Origin: a bacterium
GTDB lineage: Archaea; Thermoplasmatota; Thermoplasmata; Lutacidiplasmatales; UBA184
DNA: 7,256 nucleotides
NCBI GenBank assembly: GCA_021832495.1
Contig: JAKBKR010000099.1
Span: 1-7,256 of the forward strand
Reading direction: 5' to 3'
Shown here: positions 1 to 6,194 of the stretch, in pieces
How the letters are laid out: each line of letters opens with the position of its first letter
Numbering within the stretch: the stretch's first letter is position 1
Notes under the pieces: generated by a model
Database searches by the model: none
Seen by the model: only the letters and a program-made list of their open reading frames with translations
What the model was told of the DNA's origin: nothing
Translations under genes and position numbers: made by a program

Positions 1-44
1 ATGGTACGTTGATACGCATGGGTCCGGGCGGTGACCAGATCATA

Positions 45-566
45 ATGGTGGACAATACCGTGCTTGACCAGGTGACCGGGCCATTCAATGAGGAGTGGAT
101 CCGGAATCTGGACGATGGTTCCTATCCCGAGAAGGTCTTCGACGTTTCCGCCGGGTTGGACAAGAGGGCCTCCTCCCAGCAACTGAAGATCCTGATGCTG
201 TTGCTGAAGGACGAGTCCGATGGCAGGGAGTACAACCTTGTTGGTTTTGAGAATAATCCCACTGCCACGCGCACCACCGGGAAGGGGTCGGTGAAGGACA
301 TGAACCGGTTCGCCTCATGGTCGCGGGGCCAGTTGTCAGCACAGAAGCTGTCTATGAGGCTCCTCATCGTGGAAGGTGGCTATACTGGGACAGGGATTCT
401 CCTGAAGGCTTTCGGTGAACCAGAACTCGTCCAGGACTTCTCGAGACGGAACGACGCAGACCCGGGACGATTCGTCAAGTGGCTCGCACGAGCGGTGAAC
501 TATCGCCCATCGGAGACGGAATCCACCGGCTCGGCAACACCGCTGGGCCGGAAGGTCAGGGTCTGA
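45..566 (+). CDS. Unrecognised ~173-aa protein, first gene of the OB-fold cluster
   Basis: I do not recognise this family. The ATG at 45 is chosen because GGTGA lies at 30-34, ten bases upstream, a good match to the archaeal anti-SD. The frame stays open to the left edge (TTG at 9, ATG at 18), so a longer protein running out of the window is possible. The product looks soluble, with no signal peptide or membrane segment. The first ~130 residues are mixed and globular-looking, with a hydrophobic stretch KILMLLLK near residues 48-55. The last ~25 residues are rich in Ser, Thr, Pro, Gly and Arg and probably disordered. The stop is 3 bases before the OB-fold gene, so co-transcription is likely. 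A role near single-stranded DNA could be guessed from that neighbour alone; nothing in the protein shows it. Confidence 0.6.
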   Translation: MVDNTVLDQVTGPFNEEWIRNLDDGSYPEKVFDVSAGLDKRASSQQLKILMLLLKDESDGREYNLVGFENNPTATRTTGKGSVKDMNRFASWSRGQLSAQKLSMRLLIVEGGYTGTGILLKAFGEPELVQDFSRRNDADPGRFVKWLARAVNYRPSETESTGSATPLGRKVRV

Positions 567-569
567 CCC

Positions 570-920
570 ATGACCGAGAGCAAGCCCCCGGCCATGTTCA
601 TCTCGGACCTGCGGCCCTCGCGGGTGGCCACCATCGAGGCCACGATCAGTGAGCTACAACCAGCGCGGGAGATCGAGACCCGCGGGGGCCGGAAGACCAG
701 GGTCCGGAACGGGAGGCTGAAGGACCCGACGGGTGAGATCACCTTCATCCTCTGGGGAGCAGAGGTAGACTTGGTGGAGCTGGGGGACAGGGTGCGCATC
801 GTCGAGGGCTGGGTCAAGGACTACCAGGGGCGGCCCCAGCTATCGCTCGGCCGGACAGGAAAACTCGAGAAGCTCGCTCCAGGGAAGCAGGAAGGATGGA
901 CGTCGCCGACCCTCGGCTGA
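570..920 (+). CDS. Single OB-fold ssDNA-binding protein (RPA / SOSS-B-like)
   Basis: A 116-aa protein that is essentially one OB fold, the size of archaeal and SOSS-B-type single-stranded-DNA-binding proteins. The family pattern is clear: an N-terminal strand (MFISDLRPS, about residues 9-17), a basic loop (RGGRKTRVRNG), then DPTGEITFILWG (about 54-65), VELGDRVRI, and WVKDYQGRPQLSLGRTGKLEKL near the C-terminus. Expected activity is binding single-stranded nucleic acid during repair, replication or RNA handling; this is family knowledge. The ATG at 570 gives the usual short lead before strand 1, but no strong SD is visible. ATG at 594 is an alternative. The gene follows the upstream gene by 3 bases and overlaps the nucleotidyltransferase start by 25 bases, so the three genes were probably one operon. 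Confidence 0.85.
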   Translation: MTESKPPAMFISDLRPSRVATIEATISELQPAREIETRGGRKTRVRNGRLKDPTGEITFILWGAEVDLVELGDRVRIVEGWVKDYQGRPQLSLGRTGKLEKLAPGKQEGWTSPTLG

Positions 921-1102
921 AGGAACTCCGCCCATCCCTCATCCAGCTTGCCGGGGCCTTCGCCCAAGAGGCCGTGCGGGTTGCAGGCGTGACCCGGGTC
1001 GCCCTGGTCGGTTCCATCACCACTACGAAGCCTGACCCGAAGGACGTAGACCTTCTGGTCACGGTCGAAGACACAGCGGATCTCGCCCCTCTGGGTTTGT
1101 AG
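896..1102 (+). pseudogene. Truncated minimal nucleotidyltransferase (MNT-like), cut by the element
   Basis: The start of a Pol-beta-type minimal nucleotidyltransferase. Residues 33-55 hold the diagnostic GS...DxD motif: VALVGS with G39 S40, then PKDVDLLV with D50 and D52, the usual metal and nucleotide ligands. Such proteins are normally at least 90-100 aa. Here only about 66 native codons remain, because the left inverted repeat of the Tn3-like element begins at 1092/1093. The repeat itself supplies the last residues (GL) and the TAG at 1100-1102. The third carboxylate and the C-terminal helices are lost, so it is probably non-functional, though a 68-aa product could still be made. The start overlaps the OB-fold gene by 25 bases, with AGCAGGAAGG directly upstream of the ATG. 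The full-length substrate is unknown; MNT-type enzymes act on proteins, antibiotics or RNA. Confidence 0.75.
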
Positions 1103-1126
1103 ATGCAGGCCTACGGGAAACTGACC
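1093..1126 (+). repeat. Left terminal inverted repeat of the Tn3-like element
   Basis: Pairs with 3724-3757. The outer block TGTAGATGCAG (1098-1108) and the inner block GGGAAACTGACC (1115-1126) are identical to the other end in inverted orientation. Mismatches are at 1097, 1109, 1110, 1113 and 1114. The two-block structure resembles the outer and inner transposase-binding boxes of Tn3 ends. It lies 31 bases beyond the tnpA stop and provides the TAG that ends the broken nucleotidyltransferase frame. Confidence 0.9.
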
Positions 1127-1157
1127 AAAAAATTCTTCGCGATTTCTGAACCCCTCC

Positions 1158-3680
1158 TCAAGTTGGGCGGAAGAGCTGCACGTCCCCAAGCCCCGTGGCC
1201 ATGGAAACTTGTCCTGTCACATTCCCGTGCAAGCGTGCCAGTAGCGCCGCCATCGTCAGGACTACTTCGCCAGCCAGGAGTGCGAGGCTCTGTCGGTGGT
1301 AATCCAATCTTGCTCCTCCCCCGACCACCTCGCTCACCAGCCGTTTTAGCCTGTTTGAGCTTTCGATATACGGTTGAGCCTGTCTCCAGTCATATCCCGT
1401 CCCATCCACTGTTCGAATGACCGCACATCCCAACAGTTCCATCAGTGGGCGGACATTCACCCCGTCCATGTAGACATGGCTCCGGGCTGCGAGGAGCTGG
1501 CCCAGCTCGGGCGTCTGCCGGAGTTGCAGGAAGACCTTGTTCAACAAGGGCAGGTTCTTCCTCAACCGCTCCTGCTCCCTCTCCGAAAGCGGAGGTGGGA
1601 GATGGACGATGTGGCCTGCACTGACCACGTCAAAGACCCCCCAGAGCATACCTGCGGAAACGCGGGAGACCGTGTGGCCATTGCCTCCGTAGATCCGGAT
1701 GGACTGGCCCACCACCCTCCGGGCCCGCGCCATCAACTCCACTGCGTGCATTGCCTCTGTTTCCTGGGAGGAGATCACCATGCTGTAGGCGGGCAGGCGT
1801 AGTTCGCCAATCGCCCTCAGGTCCGAGAACCCCTGGAGCTGGTAACGTCCATGCCAAGTTGACAGGGGATGGGTGCTCTTCCACATCCTTCCAATCGTGT
1901 CTGCCAAGAGGGCCTGTACTTTCCAGCCCGTCAGTTTCGACAGGATTTCGTGGTAGAGGGAGAGCTCCAGCTCCAGCGTCTCCATGGTCAGGTATCTCTT
2001 CAGAAAGTGTCCCAAGGGCAAGAAGGCAGGGTCCTCCCGGACCCGGCAACTCCTGCCCAGGAAGCCCATGGCCAAGAGGAACCTCTCCGTGAACACCTCC
2101 TCGGTGTACTCTCTACGGAAGGATCCCTGCCAAACCTCTCCCAACCTTCGCCAGTGAAGCTCGAACCAGTCGGGGTAATGCTCCAGAACGGTCTGATGCA
2201 CCTCCCGGGCCATATCGAGGTATCCTACCTGGGGATGGTAGAGCCCCTCCTCTTCATCCATTTCATCCGGTGGGGGAGACCCCCGCAGCGCCTCCAACGG
2301 ACTGAGATCTACCTTGTAGCTGCCGGATAGCAGCTCCTCCAGTCTGGTCAGAGGAAGAGGCCACTCTTGGTTATCCTCCGGCAACTTAACCCCTGCCATC
2401 CTGTTTCCAATATCCTGATACTTCCAAGAACGGGAGAGGGTGACCTTCCCCCTCGCCATGGAATCCAGTAGCCGGTCGGTCAAGAGGGATCTACGGAGTT
2501 CCCCCTCCACGGAGGCGTCGGCGAGTTTCAGAAGGTGGCGATTCTTGCCCAGGCAGGTCTGGTTCTTCTCCGGGACCTCTTCCCATTTCGCCTCATTCCG
2601 AACAAGCTGAAGGAGGAGGGTCGAGCGTTCGTTGTGTGGCTGAATCTCATCGGGGTGGAATCCCCGGGTGAGGGAGGATAGAATGTGGTGGAGCTTCTCA
2701 TAGGCCCGCCGCATGCCCGGTTCGGTCCTCAAGAGTGCCCTGGCCCGGTCCTCGAACCCTTCCGGCTCACCGAACCACTCGATGAGCGATTCTCGACCGG
2801 TCGCCGTAAGGGCCGACCCGGGGGTTTCTACCAGTGGTGTTCCCCGATCCCACCAATCCCAGAATAGATCGTTGGACTTGTCCGTGTGACCGGCGCTGAG
2901 GCTTCTCTGCAACCGGGCTCTCCTCAGTCGTAGTGTGTTCAAGCTGAGATCCCTCGCCTCCGTGAGCCACAGGGCCTGAGACTCGAAGGTGAATCGAGCC
3001 ACCAGAGCGGGGGCTCTATCCGCAGTAACGGAGGAGAGGAACGCATTCAAAGAGGGGGCCCTAGGAAGCACGGACTCGTACCAGCGATGGGGCAACACTC
3101 CCGGATACAGGGACTGAAAGAACCCTTCCGCCGACTGGAGCCTCTCCAGGGTTCTGGAAAGGCTCAGCCCGCGACCCGGAGTGAGACCACTCCAAGAGAA
3201 GTGGGTGTCAAGGGAGTCCCTGGCCTTGGAAGCCTCGTACTCAGGTCCCACTGGCAGATGGACATGGGTAAACCAGGCGAGGGGGTCCTTGCGGTCTGTG
3301 GGAAGGCCGAGAACATAAGTTTGGACGACCTCGTACGCCGTGCTTTCTGGGATGGGAGGAAGCCCCCTGGCCTGACGGGATAAGTTGAGGTTCCTGACGA
3401 TGGTGATGGGAGGGGTGAGCGGAGCTTCCTGAAGCATCTCGCATAGGGAGGTATAGTCGTCGAGATCGTAGTGCGGAGCGCGTTTACCCCGATCCCGAAT
3501 GTTGCGGAAGCGAGGATCCTTGGCCAGGAGTCGATTTACCCTCCTGCGGAAGGGGGTTGGATTGAGGCTGTGTAGGCGGGCGAAGCGGGCCACATCCTCA
3601 CCGGTGATTCCCCCCGCAACTCTCTGGCGTTCTTCGACAAACTGTAGGACGAGTTCACGGGGAACTTTGACCCGGGGCAT
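1158..3680 (-). CDS. tnpA: Tn3-like transposase TnpA, 840 aa
   Basis: The transposase of the element. It is somewhat shorter than the ~950-1000 aa usual for Tn3-family TnpA. The N-terminus looks like tandem winged-helix DNA-binding domains (about residues 1-60 and 85-125), and the middle is long and helical. The catalytic part is C-terminal and can be aligned by eye with Tn3. IESSNRLKRLV (E773) matches the Tn3 motif EARNALARAV around its catalytic Glu. D594 in LLADTIG fits the first Asp. YGGNGHT (664-670) sits where Tn3 has YTDTAGYT, so glycine (G665 or G666) replaces the expected second Asp. Spacings 594-666-773 (72 and 107) resemble Tn3 (76 and 116). The ATG at 3680 has AGGTG (3691-3695 complement) ten bases upstream. 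The frame is intact, so decay is recent or the protein is maintained. Family assignment rests on the ends, size and this manual alignment. Confidence 0.8.
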   Translation of the reverse strand: MPRVKVPRELVLQFVEERQRVAGGITGEDVARFARLHSLNPTPFRRRVNRLLAKDPRFRNIRDRGKRAPHYDLDDYTSLCEMLQEAPLTPPITIVRNLNLSRQARGLPPIPESTAYEVVQTYVLGLPTDRKDPLAWFTHVHLPVGPEYEASKARDSLDTHFSWSGLTPGRGLSLSRTLERLQSAEGFFQSLYPGVLPHRWYESVLPRAPSLNAFLSSVTADRAPALVARFTFESQALWLTEARDLSLNTLRLRRARLQRSLSAGHTDKSNDLFWDWWDRGTPLVETPGSALTATGRESLIEWFGEPEGFEDRARALLRTEPGMRRAYEKLHHILSSLTRGFHPDEIQPHNERSTLLLQLVRNEAKWEEVPEKNQTCLGKNRHLLKLADASVEGELRRSLLTDRLLDSMARGKVTLSRSWKYQDIGNRMAGVKLPEDNQEWPLPLTRLEELLSGSYKVDLSPLEALRGSPPPDEMDEEEGLYHPQVGYLDMAREVHQTVLEHYPDWFELHWRRLGEVWQGSFRREYTEEVFTERFLLAMGFLGRSCRVREDPAFLPLGHFLKRYLTMETLELELSLYHEILSKLTGWKVQALLADTIGRMWKSTHPLSTWHGRYQLQGFSDLRAIGELRLPAYSMVISSQETEAMHAVELMARARRVVGQSIRIYGGNGHTVSRVSAGMLWGVFDVVSAGHIVHLPPPLSEREQERLRKNLPLLNKVFLQLRQTPELGQLLAARSHVYMDGVNVRPLMELLGCAVIRTVDGTGYDWRQAQPYIESSNRLKRLVSEVVGGGARLDYHRQSLALLAGEVVLTMAALLARLHGNVTGQVSMATGLGDVQLFRPT

Positions 3681-3690
3681 GGGCTGGTCA

Positions 3691-3723
3691 CACCTTCAAA
3701 TTCGGAAGAGGTTTTTGTGTATA
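3691..3723 (-). promoter_or_regulatory. Probable tnpA promoter and ribosome-binding site
   Basis: On the minus strand a TATA-like stretch (CTATACAC, about 3724-3717) directly adjoins the inner edge of the right inverted repeat. Taking the usual ~26-base archaeal distance, transcription would start near 3694, just at the AGGTG ribosome-binding site (3691-3695). The leader would then be about 14 bases. TnpA bound to the repeat could therefore cover its own promoter; this is inferred from overlap only. Confidence 0.4.
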
Positions 3724-3757
3724 GGTCAGTTTCCCAGAGAACTGCATCTACAGACCC
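3724..3757 (-). repeat. Right terminal inverted repeat of the Tn3-like element
   Basis: Inverted partner of 1093-1126 (29 of 34 identical). Read on the minus strand from 3758 it starts GGGGTCTGTAGATGCAG, and an inner GGGAAACTGACC block follows. The terminal G at 3758 is not matched at the left end (T at 1092). This end keeps the canonical GGGG start of Tn3-family elements. Confidence 0.9.
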
Positions 3758-3758
3758 C

Positions 3759-4058
3759 GATGTGATGCTCTTCCTCATCGGGTTCTTTGCGTTCAGCGCC
3801 TTCCCGATGCTCATGACCCTCTCCAAGGGGTACGTGGACGAGCGTTCTGCCTCCCTCGGCAATTCTCTCATCTTCGGCCTGGGGACCGGGGCCGGCAACA
3901 CCCTCGGACCGCTCCTCGTGGGGATTTTCGCCACCGGGGGTTACGGTAACCTCCCGCTCGGGTTCTATGGGATGATGGCCATCGGCTTCGCCTCCGCGGC
4001 ATCCATGGCCCTGCTCCCGCCCGCCGGTCATGGGGCAAAGGTGCCCTTGTTCCACTGA
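3759..4058 (+). pseudogene. C-terminal fragment of an MFS transporter
   Basis: Ninety-nine codons beginning exactly at the outer edge of the right inverted repeat. They read through as the end of a major facilitator superfamily permease. Three hydrophobic segments are visible: VMLFLIGFFAFSAFPMLMTL, then SLIFGLGTGAGNTLGPLLVG, then LGFYGMMAIGFASAASMALL. This corresponds to about the last three of twelve helices. The RSASLGNSL...G.GNTLGPLL pattern between the first two is typical of drug- or sugar-type MFS proteins. The missing ~300 N-terminal residues are not on the other side of the element, where a nucleotidyltransferase fragment lies instead. The gene converges with acr3, leaving 27 bases between stop codons. 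Substrate unknown; presumed non-functional. Confidence 0.8.
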
Positions 4059-4085
4059 CGCACGCTAGCTCCGGGCAAGTCAGTT

Positions 4086-5198
4086 TCAGGTCTCCGGAGG
4101 AGAGTGAAGGATGGCTGGAGGCGTGACCGCGGACTCGATGGCAGTGGTTGGCCCAGTGTCCCCAGGGAAGATGCGCGGACGCAGCCACAGAGCCACGTTG
4201 ACCAAAGACAGCAGGACGGGCACCTCCACGAGGGGCCCGATCACCGCGGCGAAGGCTTCCCCCGAACCGATCCCTAATACGGAAACCGCCACCGCTATCG
4301 CCAGTTCGAAGTTGTTGCTAGCGGCCGTGAAAGAAAGCGCGGTGGTGTGCTCATAATTCGCCCCGGCCCGCTTCGCCATGGCGAACGAGGCGAAGAACAT
4401 GATAACAAAGTAGAGCGCAAGCGGAACGGCCACGAGGAGCACGTCTCCGGGGAGGGTGACGATGTACCCTCCCTTCAGTGAGAACATGACGACGACGGTG
4501 AAGAGGAGAGCAACGAGGGTCAGCGGCGCCACCCTCGGTACGAAGCGGGATTCGTACCACGGAGTACCCTTCAGGCGGCGCAATCCCACGCTTGTGAGCA
4601 TCCCGGCAAAAAACGGGATGCCAAGGTAGATCCCCACGCTGGTGGCGACCTCGCGGATCGTCACGTGCACGGTGAGCCCGGCGAGGCCGAGGGCGGTGGG
4701 GAGGACTGTGATGAAGAGATACGCGTAGACGGAGAAGAAGAGCACCTGAAATATCGAGTTCAGCGCGACGAGACCCGCGGCATACTCGCGATCCCCGCAG
4801 GCGAGATCGTTCCAGACGATGACCATGGCGATGCACCGAGTGAGGCCGATGAGGATCACCCCGGCCATGAAGGCCGGCTGGCTTCGGAGGAAAACGATGG
4901 CGAGCACGAACATGAGAACCGGGCCGACGAGCCAATTCTGGACCAAGGAGAGGCCGAACACCCTGCGGTCCACGAACGGGCGCCACAAGTTCTCGAATCG
5001 GACCCGGGCAAGCGGTGGATACATCATCAGCATGAGGCCGATCGCGATCGGGATGCTCGTCGTCCCCACCTCAAAACTGCCGACGAACGAAGAGACCCTC
5101 GGAAAGTAGTATCCGAGGCTCACTCCAAAGGCCATGGCTCCAAAGATCCAAGCCGTGAGGTACCGGTCCGGGAAGGAAAGGTGCTCGACGCGCTTCAC
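4086..5198 (-). CDS. acr3: Acr3-type arsenite efflux permease
   Basis: A 370-aa integral membrane protein with about ten hydrophobic segments, the normal length and topology for Acr3. It exports arsenite (and in some members antimonite) using the proton gradient. Family signatures are strong. GLTRCIAMVIVWNDLACGD (about residues 118-136) holds the conserved Cys, here C122. NSIFQVLFFSVYAYLFI follows. TAASNNFELAIAVAVSVLGI (291-310) and GPLVEVPVLLSLV (321-333) hold the conserved Glu, E325. These Cys and Glu positions match residues shown to be required in characterised Acr3 proteins. The start is GTG at 5198, whose first base is also the last-but-one region of the arsC stop: the two genes share GTGA (5195-5198), which indicates translational coupling. 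The C-terminal ~25 residues after the last helix are a Pro/Thr-rich tail. Confidence 0.93.
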   Translation of the reverse strand: MKRVEHLSFPDRYLTAWIFGAMAFGVSLGYYFPRVSSFVGSFEVGTTSIPIAIGLMLMMYPPLARVRFENLWRPFVDRRVFGLSLVQNWLVGPVLMFVLAIVFLRSQPAFMAGVILIGLTRCIAMVIVWNDLACGDREYAAGLVALNSIFQVLFFSVYAYLFITVLPTALGLAGLTVHVTIREVATSVGIYLGIPFFAGMLTSVGLRRLKGTPWYESRFVPRVAPLTLVALLFTVVVMFSLKGGYIVTLPGDVLLVAVPLALYFVIMFFASFAMAKRAGANYEHTTALSFTAASNNFELAIAVAVSVLGIGSGEAFAAVIGPLVEVPVLLSLVNVALWLRPRIFPGDTGPTTAIESAVTPPAILHSPPET

Positions 5199-5626
5199 AG
5201 CAGTTCCCCCGAGTGAGCAGGGTTGGCAAGGTCCTGGATCAGCTGGTCGACCCTGCGTTGGAGCTCATCCCGCACCTGGCGGAACCCTGCGTTGTCGAGC
5301 TTCCCGGGGTCCTGCAGAGCCCAGTCCACGAGGGGCAGAGTTTTGAGCCGCGCTGGACAACTCTCCCGGCCTAGGCATCCCATCGTAACCCGGACCGAGG
5401 CCCGGGTCATCATCTCGACAGTGAGGATTTGGGGAGGGTGGGATGGTAGAGATAGACCGATTTCCTGGAGCATGGGTCCGGTGCGGGGATTGGGATGGCT
5501 GGCCGGTTCCATCCCCGCCGATATGGCACCCCAACCCCGGGGTCGCCGGGCGTTGAACATCGCTTCGGCCATCAAGGACCGGCAGGCGTTTTCCACACAG
5601 ATGAAGAGCACAATCCTTCCCGCCAC
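5195..5626 (-). CDS. arsC: Arsenate reductase, LMW-phosphatase type
   Basis: A 143-aa cytoplasmic protein that reduces arsenate to arsenite for export by Acr3. The P-loop is C10-VENAC-R16 (CX5R), followed by SLMAEAMFN, the classic low-molecular-weight phosphatase start. C84 and C90 in MGCLGRESCP correspond in position to the two resolving cysteines of the S. aureus-type thioredoxin-linked enzyme (C82 and C89). DWALQDPGK (101-109) carries the catalytic Asp region, and FRQVRDELQRRV is the usual C-terminal helix. The GTG start at 5626 is fixed by AGGAGG (5634-5639 complement) seven bases upstream and by the short distance to the P-loop. The gene follows arsR by 25 bases and overlaps acr3 by 4 bases. 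With both resolving cysteines present, thioredoxin coupling is the likely mechanism. Confidence 0.93.
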   Translation of the reverse strand: MAGRIVLFICVENACRSLMAEAMFNARRPRGWGAISAGMEPASHPNPRTGPMLQEIGLSLPSHPPQILTVEMMTRASVRVTMGCLGRESCPARLKTLPLVDWALQDPGKLDNAGFRQVRDELQRRVDQLIQDLANPAHSGELL

Positions 5627-5651
5627 TTCCTTGCCTCCTGCGGACCCGCGC

Positions 5652-6014
5652 CTACGGAAGATTCCGAAGATGGGTGAGCCGATAGTATCGCCACTTTCCT
5701 CTCCGGTCCTCAGTGACGATCCCGGCCTCCACGAGCAGCTTCATATGGTGGCTAACGGTCGCATGGGACAGGCCGGTCGCGGCTTGGATCTCGCAAGCAC
5801 AGAGCTCTTTCCCGCGCTGGAGGAGGTAAACGGCGAGCAAGCGGTTCGGATCGGACAGGGCTTGGGCCCAGCGAAGGTGAGCGGCGAATTCGGGGGAATC
5901 CAGGACTTCTTTCGCCTGCCCCGAGTACAGTGGAACGCACCCGCTGGCCTGTGTCCCGGTGAGGCGCTCCAAGCGCTTGGCGAGCCGCGGGTCTTGGGAA
6001 GTGGCGGTCATCAT
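5652..6014 (-). CDS. arsR: ArsR-family arsenite-responsive repressor
   Basis: A 120-aa winged-helix repressor. The metal-sensing motif ELCACEI (residues 70-76) has C72 and C74, equivalent to the first two arsenite ligands of ELCVCD-type ArsR. The third classical position is Gln (Q77), but an extra C26 in the N-terminal SGCVPLYS segment could provide a third ligand. The recognition helix is GLSHATVSHHMKLLVEAGIV (81-100). The wing is RRGKWRYYRL (104-113). It should bind its own promoter and release when arsenite binds. It is the first gene of the operon; the start ATG at 6014 (a second ATG follows at once) sits where an archaeal leaderless transcript would begin. The ~25 residues before the core fold make it slightly longer at the N-terminus than minimal ArsR proteins. 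Confidence 0.93.
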   Translation of the reverse strand: MMTATSQDPRLAKRLERLTGTQASGCVPLYSGQAKEVLDSPEFAAHLRWAQALSDPNRLLAVYLLQRGKELCACEIQAATGLSHATVSHHMKLLVEAGIVTEDRRGKWRYYRLTHLRNLP

Positions 6015-6024
6015 GTAGACAAGA

Positions 6025-6046
6025 ATCTATATGATTATATGTAGAT
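6025..6046 (-). promoter_or_regulatory. arsR TATA box and partial palindrome (probable ArsR operator)
   Basis: An AT-rich 22-bp imperfect palindrome with perfect outer arms ATCTA/TAGAT; 7 of 11 base pairs match overall. It is embedded in GC-rich DNA. On the minus strand it contains CATATAAT (6041-6034), a TATA box about 25 bases before the arsR ATG. Transcription would thus start at or next to the start codon, and no SD is visible between them: a leaderless transcript. Overlap of dyad and TATA box suggests that ArsR blocks TBP binding. Confidence 0.55.
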
Positions 6047-6168
6047 AACGGTCGACATGAGAGACCGCACGGGGAACCGGCCAGCGTTCCCGGGGGGCCT
6101 GGGGACCTTGGGACATAAATCCCGGGCTCGCCCTGCACTACCTACTTCGCCGTCCAGCCACCGGCGAT

Positions 6169-6188
6169 TGTGGGGTCAAGTCCCCACA
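6169..6188 (-). terminator. GC-rich stem-loop just after the bactofilin-like gene
   Basis: A perfect 7-bp stem, TGTGGGG (6169-6175) and CCCCACA (6182-6188), with a 6-base loop. It lies six bases beyond the stop codon of the bactofilin-like gene. No T-tract follows on the minus strand, so it is not a textbook intrinsic terminator. It may act as a 3'-end stabiliser or processing site. The rest of 6047-6194, between this gene and the arsR promoter, shows no gene that I can support. Confidence 0.4.
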
Positions 6189-6194
6189 GCCGTA

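Larger units (their letters stand above)
1092..3758. mobile_element. Tn3-family-like insertion element, tnpA only, ~2.67 kb
   Basis: Bounded by inverted repeats that match at 29 of 34 positions (1093-1126 against 3724-3757). The right end, read inward on the minus strand, starts GGGGTCTG, identical to the first eight bases of the Tn3 terminal repeat. The left end starts TGGGTTTG. Long GGGG-starting repeats and a very large transposase are Tn3-family hallmarks. The sole gene is tnpA on the minus strand. There is no room for a resolvase or a res site, as in the IS1071 type of Tn3 relative. A 5-bp target duplication is expected but not seen: left flank CCCTC (or CCTCT), right flank GATGT. The two flanks belong to different truncated genes, so one end has been rearranged since insertion. 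Confidence 0.85.

Noticed and set aside
1103..1420. A frame beginning right after the nucleotidyltransferase stop, as if a single stop codon interrupted that gene
   Set aside because: The sequence from about 1092 on is inverted repeat and then antisense of tnpA, so it is not the missing part of the enzyme.
1374..2330. Long plus-strand reading frames opposite tnpA
   Set aside because: Arg/Pro/Gly-rich composition and position antisense to a continuous 840-codon frame mark them as shadows of GC-rich coding DNA.
4054..4084. Inverted repeat ACTGAC...GTCAGT between the MFS fragment and acr3 as a bidirectional terminator
   Set aside because: Only 6-bp arms with a 19-base spacer and no T-tract; too weak to claim.
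4079..4087. GTCAGTTTC matches part of the right inverted repeat (3725-3733), suggesting a second element end
   Set aside because: Only nine bases match and the outer TGTAGATGCAG block is absent; chance is likely.
4665..5216. A 183-codon plus-strand frame opposite acr3
   Set aside because: Full of Asp, Glu, Gly and His from antisense reading of membrane-protein codons; acr3 is unambiguous here.
6169..6188. The GGGG-TCAAGT-CCCC hairpin resembles a tRNA T-arm
   Set aside because: The loop is six bases with no TTC start, and no acceptor, D or anticodon arms can be built around it.
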